Assembly (NCBI GenBank): GCA_020744225.1
Contig: JAGMWG010000002.1
Location: 2,666,001 to 2,730,000 of the forward strand
DNA length: 64,000 nt
Direction of reading: 5' to 3'
From: Paraphoma chrysanthemicola
Lineage: Eukaryota; Ascomycota; Dothideomycetes; Pleosporales; Phaeosphaeriaceae
The notes below the pieces were generated by a model, which did not search any database, had not been told where the DNA came from, and was given only the letters and a program-made list of their open reading frames with translations. This document shows positions 33,728 to 44,499 of this stretch, piece after piece (within the stretch, counting starts at the first letter, position 1; the number at the start of each line of letters is the position of its first letter). The position numbers were made by a program, and so were the translations under genes.

Positions 33728-35426
33728 TCATATACCCCAGTTGCCAATCGTTACGCTCTTGACATTCTGGTACTCTGCGAGTCCGTATTTGCTTCCCTCG
33801 CGACCGAACCCACTTTCCCCCACGCCCCCGAACGGCGCTTCAGCTGCCGATATCTTGCCTGTGTTGACGCCTACCATACCTACGTTCAATTTTGCCGCCA
33901 CTCTCATAACACGGCTCACATCCTTGGAGAAGAAGTAACCAGCAAGCCCAAATTCAGTGGCGTTAGCAAGCTTCAGCGCATCCTCTTCATCACTAAACGT
34001 GAAGATCGGAGCGAGTGGTCCAAAAGTTTCGTCGGTAGCTACGAGGGCGGTGCGAGATACGTCAGAAAGAACAGTTGGCTGGAAGAAGAATCCGGGTGCG
34101 ATTGGTGCGCCTCCGATGAGAAGTTTGGCGCCTTTCGCCAGAGCGTCAGCAATATGTGAGCTCACTTTGTCGACACTTGACTGGTTCACGACCGGGCCTT
34201 GTGTCGTTTTAGCCTCAAGTCCAGGGCCAACCTGGAGAGCTGCAACCTTTGCGACTAGCTTTTCGGTGAATTCCTTGGCAATGTTCTGATGGACGAGAAG
34301 GCGATTTGCGCTGCGACCATGTGTTAGATTTGTTCAAGGAACGATGCAATGAGCGGCGACGAAACTGACCAAACACAGGTCTGTCCCGTGCAGCGGAACT
34401 TGCAGAACATGGCGCCATCCACTGCGAGATCGAGGTCGGCATCTTCAAAGACGATAAAGGGAGCATTGCCACCTAGCTCAAGACTGACACGCTTCAAAGT
34501 TCCCATCGCCAACTTGGCCAGCATCTTTCCAACGCCCGTGGATCCAGTGAAAGAAATCTTCTTGACACTAGGGTTCTTACACAGCTCTGTTGCCGCTTTT
34601 CGATCTTTTGTTGGAAGCACCTGAAATATTCGGGGCGGGAACCCAGCTTCGATAGCCAGTTTAGCAAGCGCAGCGCACGTGTACGGTGTTTCGCTAGGCG
34701 GCTTTACGACAACAGCGCAGCCTGCAGCAAACGCCGGTGCAATCTTCCGCGTAATCATAGCTGCGGGAAAGTTCCATGGTGTGATGATGCCGCAAACACC
34801 AACTGGCTCTTTGAAAGTGAGAACATTAGTATGAGGGCTTGCTGAAGGTATTGTGTCGCCGTAGGCTCGAGGTGCCTCTTCAGCGAACCAAGCCACAAAG
34901 GAGGCCGCGTATCGTACTTCTCCGACAGCTTCAGTCAGTGTCTTGCCGTTCTCAAGTGAGAGGATGGTGCCGACTGAAAACCGTTAGACTAGTCTCTAAG
35001 CTGCGATTGTGGTGTATGTTTACGATCCGTTTCATTCGCACTGATAAGTTTGAACCACTTCCTCAGCAATGCTCCCTTTTGATGGGCCGTCGTTGAGCGG
35101 TAATATTGCTCTCCTGCTGTTACTGCACTGGAAATAGACAGTTGAAAGTCTTCGAGCGTGCAATTGGAAACCTTGCCCAACACCGTCGCCGTAGAGGGCT
35201 CTGTTACACACTCAGTAAGCAATCATGGTGAGAGCATGGGATACTGAACGGACGTACCAATGACCTCAAAAGTATTGTCCTTTTGTACCCATTTGCCGTC
35301 AATGAGAGCTTCTGAGATGAATAGCTCTGAGTTCTTGAGCTGTTTCCCAATTTAGCATGGTTTACTGAGCTTCTTGGACGTACGCACCGAAGCGAGCGCG
35401 GTCTCATGGTATTTCCCAGACGACAT
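33728..35426 (-). CDS. succinate-semialdehyde-type aldehyde dehydrogenase
   Basis: NAD(P)-dependent ALDH oxidising an aldehyde to the acid. Five exons on the minus strand, start at 35426; about 490 residues. Motifs in order: EALIDGKWVQKD, EPVGVCGIITPWNFP, VVKPPSETP, FTGSTGVGKML (Rossmann), ELGGNAPFIVF with the general base Glu, and GQTCVCANRLLVHQN with the catalytic Cys, which is formed across an intron (TG|C). C-terminal ETFGPLAPIF and PFGGVGESGFGREG match the SSADH subgroup, whose double-Cys TCVCANR motif is also present. The N-terminal exons are short (13 codons, then about 26), so the start depends on splicing. No PTS1 signal or clear mitochondrial peptide. It would oxidise an aldehyde made by the neighbouring ADH or SDR. 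Confidence 0.9.
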
Positions 35427-36229
35427 GGTGACGATCCTCTAGCTTTGTTTCAGGTGAATCCGGTACTTGAGTTACAAAAAACTTGTTCATCCAAGTCCGT
35501 CTGGACAGGCTTCAGATAGCCCAATATGCTGAGCATTATTTAACTTGGTCAGCGACGACCCTATTTTATTGCTCGGATTGCATGCAGCGCCTAGGTAGAT
35601 GTGGGTGACATCCGGTCCATCACCCAAATTAGCACTCTACCAGGCGGCAATCATGAGTCATGAGAGCCAAGACCAACCGATACAAACGAAGCATGGTATG
35701 AAGGCTGGCTACTGACTGTAGCAGGCTCTGCAGGCAGGTCACTACTAATGCGGCACAGACTAGCTAACAAAGTACTGTAAGCACTCTGACATCGACAAGT
35801 ACAGTGCCATCAGTCTCGAGGATGTACTGTTGAAGAAATATGAGGAAAGTGCACCGAAAATCGACCGATACTGTTCTGTCTGTCAGGGTGCTCACATGTT
35901 CTTCGACCTGGCCACATAGATTTATGAACTGCACTAAAGTAAGTGCCAGTTCTAGATCTGACGTAGGCTCCACTGAAGTACAATATCAAGCTCACATTGT
36001 GTAGGCTCATAATCAACGAGTGATGTCAATCGGCGGACATGATGTGTGAAGAGCTCGAAGGTCAACTTTGGGCGAGATTGTACGAGCCGTTTTTAACGCT
36101 GAGTGTGAAAATGCAGCTGCACTCTGTAGATTAGACGTAGGCTTTTGGTTATTTTGAAGAATTGTCGCAGTAACACACCAATGTGTCCATCAAGTGTATT
36201 ATCTAGACAATGATAGGTAAACCACTCTG
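35427..36229. other. intergenic, nothing recognised
   Basis: About 800 bases between the ALDH start and the stop of the acyl-CoA ligase gene (both minus strand). No protein-like frame. Confidence 0.5.
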
Positions 36230-37965
36230 CTAAAGTTTAGCTTGGAGTACGCCATCACGAACAACTAAGTTAGTACTAGCTCCACCTGTGTTCTCTCTCA
36301 ATTTCCTTCTTAAAATCTTACCCGCTGGGCTCTTCGGTATCTTATCCACAATCTCTACTTCGACAATCCATTTGTGCTTTGCTTTCTTCTCCTTGACGAA
36401 CTCAATAATCGCCCTTGCTTCCTGCGGAGGATCGCACTTTTTCTCTTCTCTGAGCACAATAAATGCCTTTGGCCTCTCGCCAGCGCGAGCATCTGGGATC
36501 CCGCAGACGGCCACATCGCTGACCGCAGGGTGTCCAAGCAACAAGTTCTCTAGCTCGGCTGGTGCAACGCCGATTCCCTTTACTTTGATCATTTCTTTCA
36601 GTCTATCCGTGATTGAAAGCAGACCTTCCTCATCGATATAGCCAATATCTCCGGTATGCAGAAAGCCACCTTTGTCGAACGTCTCCACTGTGGCCTGAGG
36701 ATTGGCAAGGTAGCCCATTGCAACCTGTGGGCCTTTGGCCCAGATCTCGCCTGCCTTGTTGACTCCGCATTCTTCCAGCGTAGTAGGGTCCACGATCTTG
36801 ATATTCGTGGAGCCAACGAGCATGCCAACCTTGTCGGCGTACTTGTACGCATACTTGGAAGGGGGGTGAGACGTTATTGCTGAGCACGACTCGGTCATGC
36901 CATAACCCTGCTTAAATCCGGTATTTGGAAACTTCTTCTCTAGAAGATTAAGAATCTCGCGTGGTAGGGGTGCAGCGCCGGATGAGAAGCGACGGACGTG
37001 AGAAAGGTCATATTTGTCGACGGTTCTGGGGTCTTGCACTAGTCGAATTAGAATTGGTGGCACGATGAGAAGCTCTTTGATTTGGTAGCGGCACACAGTT
37101 TCGAGCAACGAGTCCAGCGTGTATGAAGGCAACACGTATGTGTGGGCGTTGATGGCGATGGGCAAGTGAATTTCATGCACGATCCCGGTGATGTGGTAGA
37201 ACGGTAAAGCTGCGACAATCTTGTCGTGGTCTTTCGGGGTGATCTGTCGAATTTGGAGGCATTGAGCAATGATATTGCCATGAGACACCATGACTGCTTT
37301 CGGGAGACCAGTGGTACCGCTGCTCAGACAGAGGTAAGCGCAGACATCGTGACTGGTCTTTCCCGTCGGTATGTGGAATTGAGGAACTTGCTCGCCCTTT
37401 TTCAAGTTTTTGGCTTCCACGATCAGATCTTGGAGGTTCAACAGACCATCCTGATTCGTGGGAATGCTCAACAGGTTGTTGAAACTCATGCCAGAGGCAG
37501 TCGATGCTCGACGCGCAAGCTGGACAGACTCAGCGCCGGTGAAAATCATCTTGGCCTTCGTCAGTTGTAAAGCATATGCCAGTTCATCTACGGTATATTC
37601 TGGTGATACTGCGCAGGCGATCGCGCCAATCCGCACAGCTGCCAGAGCTATCACCGGATACCAGATCGAGTTCTTGCTGTAGACGACCACCACATCTCCA
37701 TCGCGCAGCCCGAACTTATTATAGAGCACAGTCGAAAGGCCTGCTGTGTTCTCTGCTAAATCCGCGAACGTGATATGCTCCAGTGTTGAAACATCAGTGA
37801 AGCCTTGCAAAGCGGTCGAATTATGGCTGGGAGTGCATGATTCGAAGAGCCAAGACCATAGGGTTTGACCACTTGACACTGAAAATCCTCAGTGAGGCTG
37901 CAGATAATATGCCCAAGTGTTGAGTACTTACATTCAATTTGCGGTTGCTGTGATGTGAATAACAT
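36230..37965 (-). CDS. peroxisomal 4-coumarate-CoA-ligase-like acyl-CoA synthetase
   Basis: ANL-superfamily enzyme that activates a carboxylic acid to its CoA thioester through an acyl-AMP. Two exons: a first exon of 34 bases (starting 37965, MLFTSQQPQIE) spliced by GTAAGT...TTTCAG to the long exon; about 560 residues. The long frame alone begins with GTG at 37879, so the upstream exon is needed for an ATG. Motifs: CLSSGTTGLPKAVMVSHGN (P-loop), FKQGYGMTESCS, GGFLHTGDIGYID, DRLKEMIKVKG and the catalytic Lys in PKSPAGKILRRKL. The C-terminal tripeptide AKL is a good PTS1 signal, placing it in peroxisomes with beta-oxidation. It is divergent from the APH-fold kinase gene with 276 bases between starts. 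Confidence 0.92.
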
Positions 37966-38241
37966 ATTGCAGATGGTTATCTTAAGTTTGCTTCTGTGAA
38001 TACAGATTGCAGCATCAATTATATGGACCCCAGAATGAATACGATTAGAGTTTACCCTCGCAATTGCTGATGTGCCACGGCTCAAACGCCTTTGCCAAGC
38101 AGGCAAGCTACCCGTATCTTGGATCAACATGAACTGAGTCATGTCATTTGACACGAAGCTTTGATTTTTGAGTCTGATTGCGGAATAGGGATTACATCTT
38201 ATAAATCACTGCGATGTGAACTTTCAGCATATGCAAAACGA
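37966..38241. promoter_or_regulatory. divergent promoter of acyl-CoA ligase and APH kinase genes
   Basis: 276 bases between the two divergent starts imply a shared regulatory region. No site can be named by eye. Confidence 0.55.
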
Positions 38242-39506
38242 ATGATGGCCGGCAATATGCGACAGCCCATTGATGAACATGCACTCGCAGAGTACATTCA
38301 AGCAAACGTACCCGTTATCAGGGTGCCATTGAAATTAAAGCAGGTACGTTACTGCCTCCTGCTTGAGGGCTTTGAATTGAAAGCCTAGAACTGACGTTTT
38401 ACGACCACAGTTCAGCCACGGGCAGTCAAATCCAACATACGAAATCACCTCGTCTACGGGCACAAAGTACGTGCTTCGGAAGAAGCCTCCAGGCAAAGTC
38501 CTGTCTGCAAGTGCACATCAGATTGAGCGCGAATACCGGATCATCAAATCCCTTGAAAACACAGATGTGCCGGTACCCAAGACGTATGGCCTGTGTGAGA
38601 ATGCTTCGATTATTGGGACACCATTCTACATTATGGAATTCCTAGATGGTAGAATATTCGAAGATGCATGGTTGCCTGATCAGAGTCCGGAGGAGCGTCG
38701 CGAGTTGTAAGTTCTTCGTACTGCTCTCAGTCTTCCCAAAAGTTATTCTGACGTCTACCAGATGGAAAGAAGCAGTTCGTACACTTACGAAGATGCACAA
38801 AGTCAACCTGTCAGCTGTGAACCTGGCTGATTGGAAGCGAGCAACCCGCTTCTACAGCCGTCAGGTCAAAACACTCTCAAGAGTTTCCTTCGAACAAGCT
38901 CGAGTCAGGAATAATGCTACGGGTCGGGCGGTAGGTAGTTTGCCTTACCTCAAAGAATTAGTCTCCTTTTTCGCAAAAGAGTCCACTCAGCCGGTCGAAC
39001 GCAAGGCACTCGTACACGGAGACTTCAAAATCGATAACCTGGTATTCCACAAGACCGAACCTCGCGTGATCGGCATACTGGACTGGGAAATGGCCACGGA
39101 GGGGCATCCGTTGTCTGATTTGGTCAATCTTACTGCTCCATTTATTTGGTCAACAATGCGCGTACCAATGACGATCGAGCAATCTTTGACCAAGGAATTG
39201 AAAGAAGCTCAAGAGAAGTTCAGACAAGGAAGCGTGCCAGGAATGCCCAGCCTTGCAGAGTGCTATCGGTGGTATGGAGAGGGAATGGGGTGGGATCCTG
39301 AGTCAGATTCCGATTGGGCGGTTGCCTTCAACCTCTTCCGGACTGCTGTCATTATGCAAGGTATCACAGCAAGGATGGCGCAAGAACAGGCAAGTGGAAC
39401 TAAGGCTGCGCGGTTTGCGTTGCAGACCATTCCTTACGCAATATGGTCAAATGCGAGCGTGGAAATGATTAAGAACAAGGGGCTTGGCGTGCGGGGTAAA
39501 CTTTGA
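38242..39506 (+). CDS. APH-fold phosphotransferase, possible hydroxyacyl-CoA kinase
   Basis: Three exons, about 370 residues. Intron 1 (GTACGT...CACAG) falls before FSHGQSNPTY and intron 2 (GTAAGT...CCAG) inside EL/WKEA. Kinase motifs: the glycine-loop equivalent SHGQSNPTYEI, the lysine strand YVLRKKPPGKVL, the catalytic loop ALVHGDFKIDNLVFH (HxDxxxxN) and GILDWEMATEGHPLSDL (metal-binding Asp). This is the aminoglycoside-phosphotransferase-like family that includes the kinase domain of ACAD10/ACAD11 and bacterial LvaA, which phosphorylate 4-hydroxyacyl-CoA. The RKKPPG and DWEMATEGHPLSDL segments resemble that branch rather than antibiotic kinases. Position beside the acyl-CoA ligase supports the role; direct evidence is lacking. 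Ends in GKL, a weak PTS1-like tripeptide. Starts at 38242, 38245 or 38257 are all possible. Confidence 0.85.
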
Positions 39507-39676
39507 GACGATCCTGCACTGACCAATGTCTCTCCTAAACAATCTTAGTCGAACAAAGCCAGCTCAACGTGACTTTCCACTAGCACGTGCACCAAGTGCT
39601 TCAATGTAATCGTGACTAGTTATAGCCTTCTGCTCGAATAAAAAAGCGCTCTTTCTTTTGACGCAACTGAGGTGAA

Positions 39677-40887
39677 ATGATGCGCGCAGTCGTGTTCAAA
39701 GGTGTACGCGAGGTTGCGGTGGAAGACCGACCCGTGCCAGCATTACAAGACGGCAAGGATATTATCATCAAAGTCCGATATACGGCAGTATGTGGCAGGT
39801 ATGTGAACTAGGATTGTAAGCATTCAGCAAAATATATACTGATTCCCCAATCAGCGAACTTCATGTGTTCAGAGGCCACCAGCCCTCAGCAACTGGTTTT
39901 ATCATGGGCCATGAGGTTACTGGAGTGGTGCACGAAGTCGGTGATGAGATCAAAAATCTTGCAGTGGGTGACGCTGTCGTCTGTCCATTTACTGTGAGCT
40001 GCGGGGTCTGCTACTATTGCATACATGGATACACATCACGCTGTGAGCAATCGCTTTTGCTTGGATGCCCATTACTTGATGGGGCACAAGCGGAATATGT
40101 CCGGATTCCTCTAGCAGAGACAACTGTTGTCAAAGCCCCCAAGGGTATCGAGGAGCTGAAGCTTTGTCTCATGGCGGATATCTTTCCCACCGGATACTTC
40201 GCGGCCAGTAATGGTTTGGGTAAACTCGACCCTGCAATCGCCCGGGAAAGTGTTGTGGTTTTAATTGGATGCGGTCCGGTCGGCTTGTGCGCGTTGATCG
40301 CTGCTTTGGAGTACAGCCCAAAGGCTTTGCTGGCTGTTGATGGGATCCCGTCTCGCCTGGCCACTGCGCAAAAGCTTGGAGCAGAACCATGGAACTACCA
40401 AATCGACAAAGAAGACCTTGCGAAGCGTGTACTGGAGCTTACGGATGGTCGTGGCGCCGATGTGGTCATCGAAGTCGTAGGGCATAGCGACGCGCTTGAC
40501 ATGAGCTTCCAGCTGCTCCGGCCTTGGGGTACGATCTCAAGTGTGGGCGTACACAACGGCCCGATCCCTTGGACCGGTAATCAAGCCTACGGGAAGAATT
40601 TGACACTTCAGATGGGTAGATGTCCTGTGCGCAGTAAGTGGATGGCTTGTTGTGGTGTCAGATCTTAGCTAATCTTCATACACAGGCATATTTCCGCAGG
40701 CCCTCGACCTGCTAGAGAGGAAGCAACATCTATTGGAGTAAGTGATTGCATGGTGTATAACTTGTTCAAGACTAACAGCACCAGCTTTATGACCGATACA
40801 GTGCTGCCTCTGAGCGATGCTGTGGAGGGCTACTCTTTATTCGATTCTTCTAAGGTTCACAAGGTAATACTTGACGCACATAAGTAA
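39677..40887 (+). CDS. zinc-dependent alcohol dehydrogenase (threonine/formaldehyde-dehydrogenase-like MDR)
   Basis: Four exons, about 345 residues; introns after TAVCG/S, after CPVR/S and after HLL/D, all GT/AG. The start at 39677 is an ATGATG pair. Catalytic Zn ligands: Cys in the spliced CGSELHVFRGH, and His/Glu in MGHEVTGVV. The structural Zn loop has four Cys in CPFTVSCGVCYYCIHGYTSRC. The Rossmann motif is VVVLIGCGPVGLCALI, followed by GADVVIEVVG. It oxidises an alcohol to aldehyde or ketone with NAD(P). An ORF caller would split it because exons 3 and 4 are small. It lies 170 bases after the APH kinase on the same strand and ends 64 bases from the convergent MBL gene. Confidence 0.9.
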
Positions 40888-40951
40888 AGCCATGGGGAAG
40901 ACGTAATGTGACGAATGAAATTGCAAACGTTGCTAGAATATTTTCGTGTTT

Positions 40952-42124
40952 TCATGCTATGTTTTCCCCATTCAGTGATTTGACACGTCTTCCATTCATA
41001 TAGGTTCCATCGATAAGATGTCTAACTTCTCTTGTGGTCGTGGGCAAATCATCAAGAAAACGCCAATGAAGTGCTCGCTTCCAACCCCTCTGCAGCCAAT
41101 CATTTAAATCGCCTTCTGGGAAGAAATCAACCTCACCGAACATTGCAGGATCATGCGCAATCAAGACCAGTATTCTCTCATCCGCGTCCAAAGCTTTCAA
41201 TTGATTGACACTCTCTAGTGCACGTTGGGGATCGACATACCATCCATTTACTCTACAGTATGGTGTATAGTATGGCACAATACGTGCGTTCCGTTGATCT
41301 GGGTGCGACGCGGTGAAGATCGAGTGTGGATACGGGTGGTTGCGTATCTTTTCGTGACCAACGTCGGATGGCTCAAGCCACTCCGGCATGGGCACGTAAG
41401 GGGTAGGTCTGAACACACCTCCAAAGTGACAAATATCACCACCTAGAAAGACAAAGCTATCTGCAGTTGTCCTAACAAGCGCTGATAGATGCCCAATGGC
41501 ATGACCTGGGGTATCTAGAATATACAGACTGCCATCTTCAAAGTAATCTATTGCACGGTACCCTGCGATGCAAAACTCTTCTGCGAAGCGAAGCTCTCGC
41601 AGGCTTCGATCACTGAGATCCGACTCGAACGCTGGAGAAGCCTGGTTTGTGGGAAACCCAGGTAAGAACGCGTCTGAGAATCCAGGGCCGACCAACAGCT
41701 CCATAGAGGCTGGAAATGTACCCGGGTCGCCAAAGTGGTCATAATGGTGATGGCTGATAATTGCTGCGTTGATACTGTTGGTGTCTACACCTCCTGCAGG
41801 AAGTACCTCGGACAGGTTCTTGTCGACCTTGATTCCAGGGACCTTTGCATCAATAGTCTCTGCGATTGGCTGAGGCAAATCCTAAAAATTCTTTTTGCAG
41901 CCCAGGTCAAAAAGGATTCGCTGTCCCAAGGGCGCACGGCTGATGAGAAATGCCCAGGTCGGAAAATTCATCAATTCATGCCCAGAAATCTGAGGTTCGA
42001 CCAGAGTTTCGGCTGGAACTGTGAGCACACAGGTAGTGTCAACGACAGCAAGAGTGCAGACGTTGTCGCTCCGTGGGATGGACACGGGCGGCGCGTTGGT
42101 CGGGGCAAATCGGGCTTCTGCCAT
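40952..42124 (-). pseudogene. MBL-fold metallohydrolase (lactonase-like) with one in-frame TAG
   Basis: Metallo-beta-lactamase-fold protein of about 390 codons, intronless in the fungal MBL subgroup related to quorum-type lactonases. The metal site is intact: ISHHHYDHFGDPGTF (HxHxDH), TPGHAIGHLSAL and FVFLGGDICHFGG. The frame is continuous from 42124 to 40952 except for TAG at 41882-41884, between DLGCKKNF and DLPQPIAETI; family members have a Trp or Glu there, so a TGG or GAG to TAG change is likely. No GT/AG intron can remove it. The downstream part has no Met before the metal site, so the protein should be truncated unless there is readthrough or an error in the sequence. An in-frame Met 40 codons upstream (42244) is less likely as start. 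Its expected role in the cluster is opening the lactone made by the Baeyer-Villiger enzyme. Confidence 0.85.
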
Positions 42125-42485
42125 GGTAAGAACATAGGGCGGAGAGAGTGCAGATCCGTCGATCCTGAAGTACACTTCTGGTCCTTTAGACTGACTACCT
42201 AGGTGCGGATTTACTTGTCGACCCGATAATAGCGTGTCTTGCACTCTGGTCTAGACCATTCCAGGCAACGCTTCATGCAGAATATGACCTTACTCATGTC
42301 TTGTCCCTTCCTCACAGAATGCAGAACAAGGCCTTACCTATTCTGTGCACGTGCATTTGAAGAGTAGTGTAGCGAAGAAATAAATCCATTACGACTACAT
42401 AACAATAGCTGTATAGACAGTCCAGATATTTTCGTTTGTATCCCATTCGCCTATCCGCACACCAGAGCGCACGCAACACAACGAG
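42125..42485. promoter_or_regulatory. divergent promoter of MBL and BVMO genes
   Basis: 361 bases between divergent starts. Suggests joint control of the Baeyer-Villiger and lactone-hydrolysis steps. Confidence 0.5.
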
Positions 42486-44439
42486 ATGGTCAACGCTATC
42501 ATTATCGGCGCTGGGCCCTCAGGCATCGCAATGGCGCACAAATTGAAGCAATCATTGGGCTTCAATGACTTTATGGTATGTCGCATACCAGTGTGAGATC
42601 GAGATCGCAAGTTTGCTCACGGTCGGTCAGATCTACGAGAAGCTGGACGGCGCTGGTGGGACATGGAGGTCGAACATTTACCCCGGATGGTGGGTTCTGA
42701 CTTAATCAGCATCTTGCAGTCTTGCTGATGCGGTAGTTTCTAGTGGATGCGACATTCCTACACATCTTTACTCGTTCAGCTTCAACTTGAACCCCAATTG
42801 GTCTAAAGAACTATGCGATCGGCAAGAGATCCTCGATTGTGGGCTTTATGCACCCATCAGATATTTCCTTGAAATTAAAATTCTCTAGATATGGAGGCCA
42901 CGGTAGACAAATTCAGCCTTCGTCCGCACATCGTCTTCAACACTTCCTGTGAAGGTGGCCGTTGGATCGAAAGCGAGAAATCATGGGAGGTCTCCTTTCT
43001 CGATGAGCGGACGAAACAACGCTACACGAAGAAGGCCACGATATTCATCTCAGCCATTGGAAGCATCGCTGAACCGAGGAAACCCAAGTTCCCTGGTATT
43101 GAAGATTTCCAGGGAACGGTGTTTCATACTGCTCGATGGGATAAGAGTTACGACTACCGCGGCAAGAAAATGGCGCTCATCGGCAACGGATGTAGTGCGG
43201 CTCAAGTGGTCCCAAATGTGGTACATGAAGTAGCCTACTTGAAACAGTTTGTCTTCACTAGTGGTTCCACAGCATCTTGCACGTACTGACCTCTCCTTAG
43301 ATTTGCTCGAAGCGCACAGTGGTACCACGAACGACCCAATCGTGACTTTTCGACCCTGGAGAAACTCCTCTTTAAATATGTACCTTTCTGGCAGCGCTAT
43401 CACCGGTACTCGATCTTCAGCACCAGTGATGCACTTGTTACCACATACGGGTCCAGCGACAAATCCAAGGTGTTAAGAGCGGCTACTGAGAAGTCTGCTA
43501 AGGAGTACATCTACTCAACCGCACCCAAAAAGTACCACAGCTTCCTTGTTCCCGACTTTCCCTTAGGTAAGAATGAGTCGTCTCTAGTAGTAGCCTCAAT
43601 CTGACTATCGTCACAGGTTGCAAGCGCCGCATCTTTGATCCTGGCTATTTGAAAGCCTTGCATGAAGAAAATATGAGCCTGGTGCCCGAGGGGATCTCCA
43701 AGATTGATGCCACCGGTATTACTAGCACTTCGGGCGTACGCGAGGTGTTTGATGTCATTATTCTTGCAACAGGATTTGAGGTTGCGAATTTCCTCGGGCC
43801 GCTCAAGGTCGTTGGCAGCAACAACATCGATCTGCATGATCAGTGGAACTCGGCCTCAGGCGCACAAGCTTACATGGGCGTATATGTGCACAACTTTCCA
43901 AACTTTGCTTTGATGTGGGTGCCTTTACTGCTATTTTTAAGTCATGTCTAATGTCCAACAGGTTCGGTCCCAATACATTTCCAGCTCATAATTCGGTCAT
44001 TTTTGCATCGGAAGTGCAAGTTGATTATATTGCAAAGACGCTTGTCCTACCATTATTCAACGGTCGCGCTTCCACCGTTGAGGCAAAAAAACAAGCCGAA
44101 GACAGGTTCATACAAGGAATCGACGAGGAACTCAGCGGCACTGTCTTCTCTAGTGGCTGTTCCAACTGGTACATCAACAGCAATGGGCGAAATACAGCAT
44201 CATGGCCCGGATTTGCCTCCACCTTCTGGCGAAGGACGTTCTTCCCAAAATGGAACGATTTTGTTCTACGAGGAGGGAAGAGCACATGGGTATTCAGCTC
44301 TGCGTATCGGTCCATTTCTTCGCTGTTTCTATCAAAGATAGGCCTACTTGCGCTGATTGCAGTTTTCGGTACCTGGGCAAAAGATCCTGTCGTGCAGGGG
44401 CGACTGCAGCATCAGCTCAGTCGATTCCTTGCCAAATAA
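42486..44439 (+). CDS. type I Baeyer-Villiger monooxygenase (FAD, NADPH)
   Basis: Converts a ketone to an ester or lactone using O2 and NADPH. Seven exons with six introns; about 550 residues. FAD Rossmann motif IIIGAGPSGIAMA at the N-terminus; GGTWRSNIYPGC (joined over an intron) and GCDIPTHLYSFSF; the Baeyer-Villiger fingerprint FxGxxxHTxxW/D is exact (FQGTVFHTARWD); second Rossmann motif ALIGNGCSAAQVVPN; ATG motif IILATGFEV. C-terminal WYINSNGRN matches the fungal BVMO group. Intron 4 uses a GTTTGT donor at KQ/FARSAQWYHERPN; without it the frame stops early. A hydrophobic stretch near the C-terminus (SKIGLLALIAVFGTW) may associate with a membrane. The neighbours (MBL, ADH, acyl-CoA ligase) suit alicyclic or terpenoid ketone breakdown. 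Confidence 0.9.
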
Positions 44440-44499
44440 GGTATGCCTATGTAGAGTAAATACATATGGTCACGGAAGCTACAAAACATCAGCTTTAAA

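Noticed and set aside
37756..38154. 132-codon minus frame as N-terminal extension of the acyl-CoA ligase
   Set aside because: The frame runs through the intron and has a charged, family-unlike sequence; the short first exon starting at 37965 is enough.
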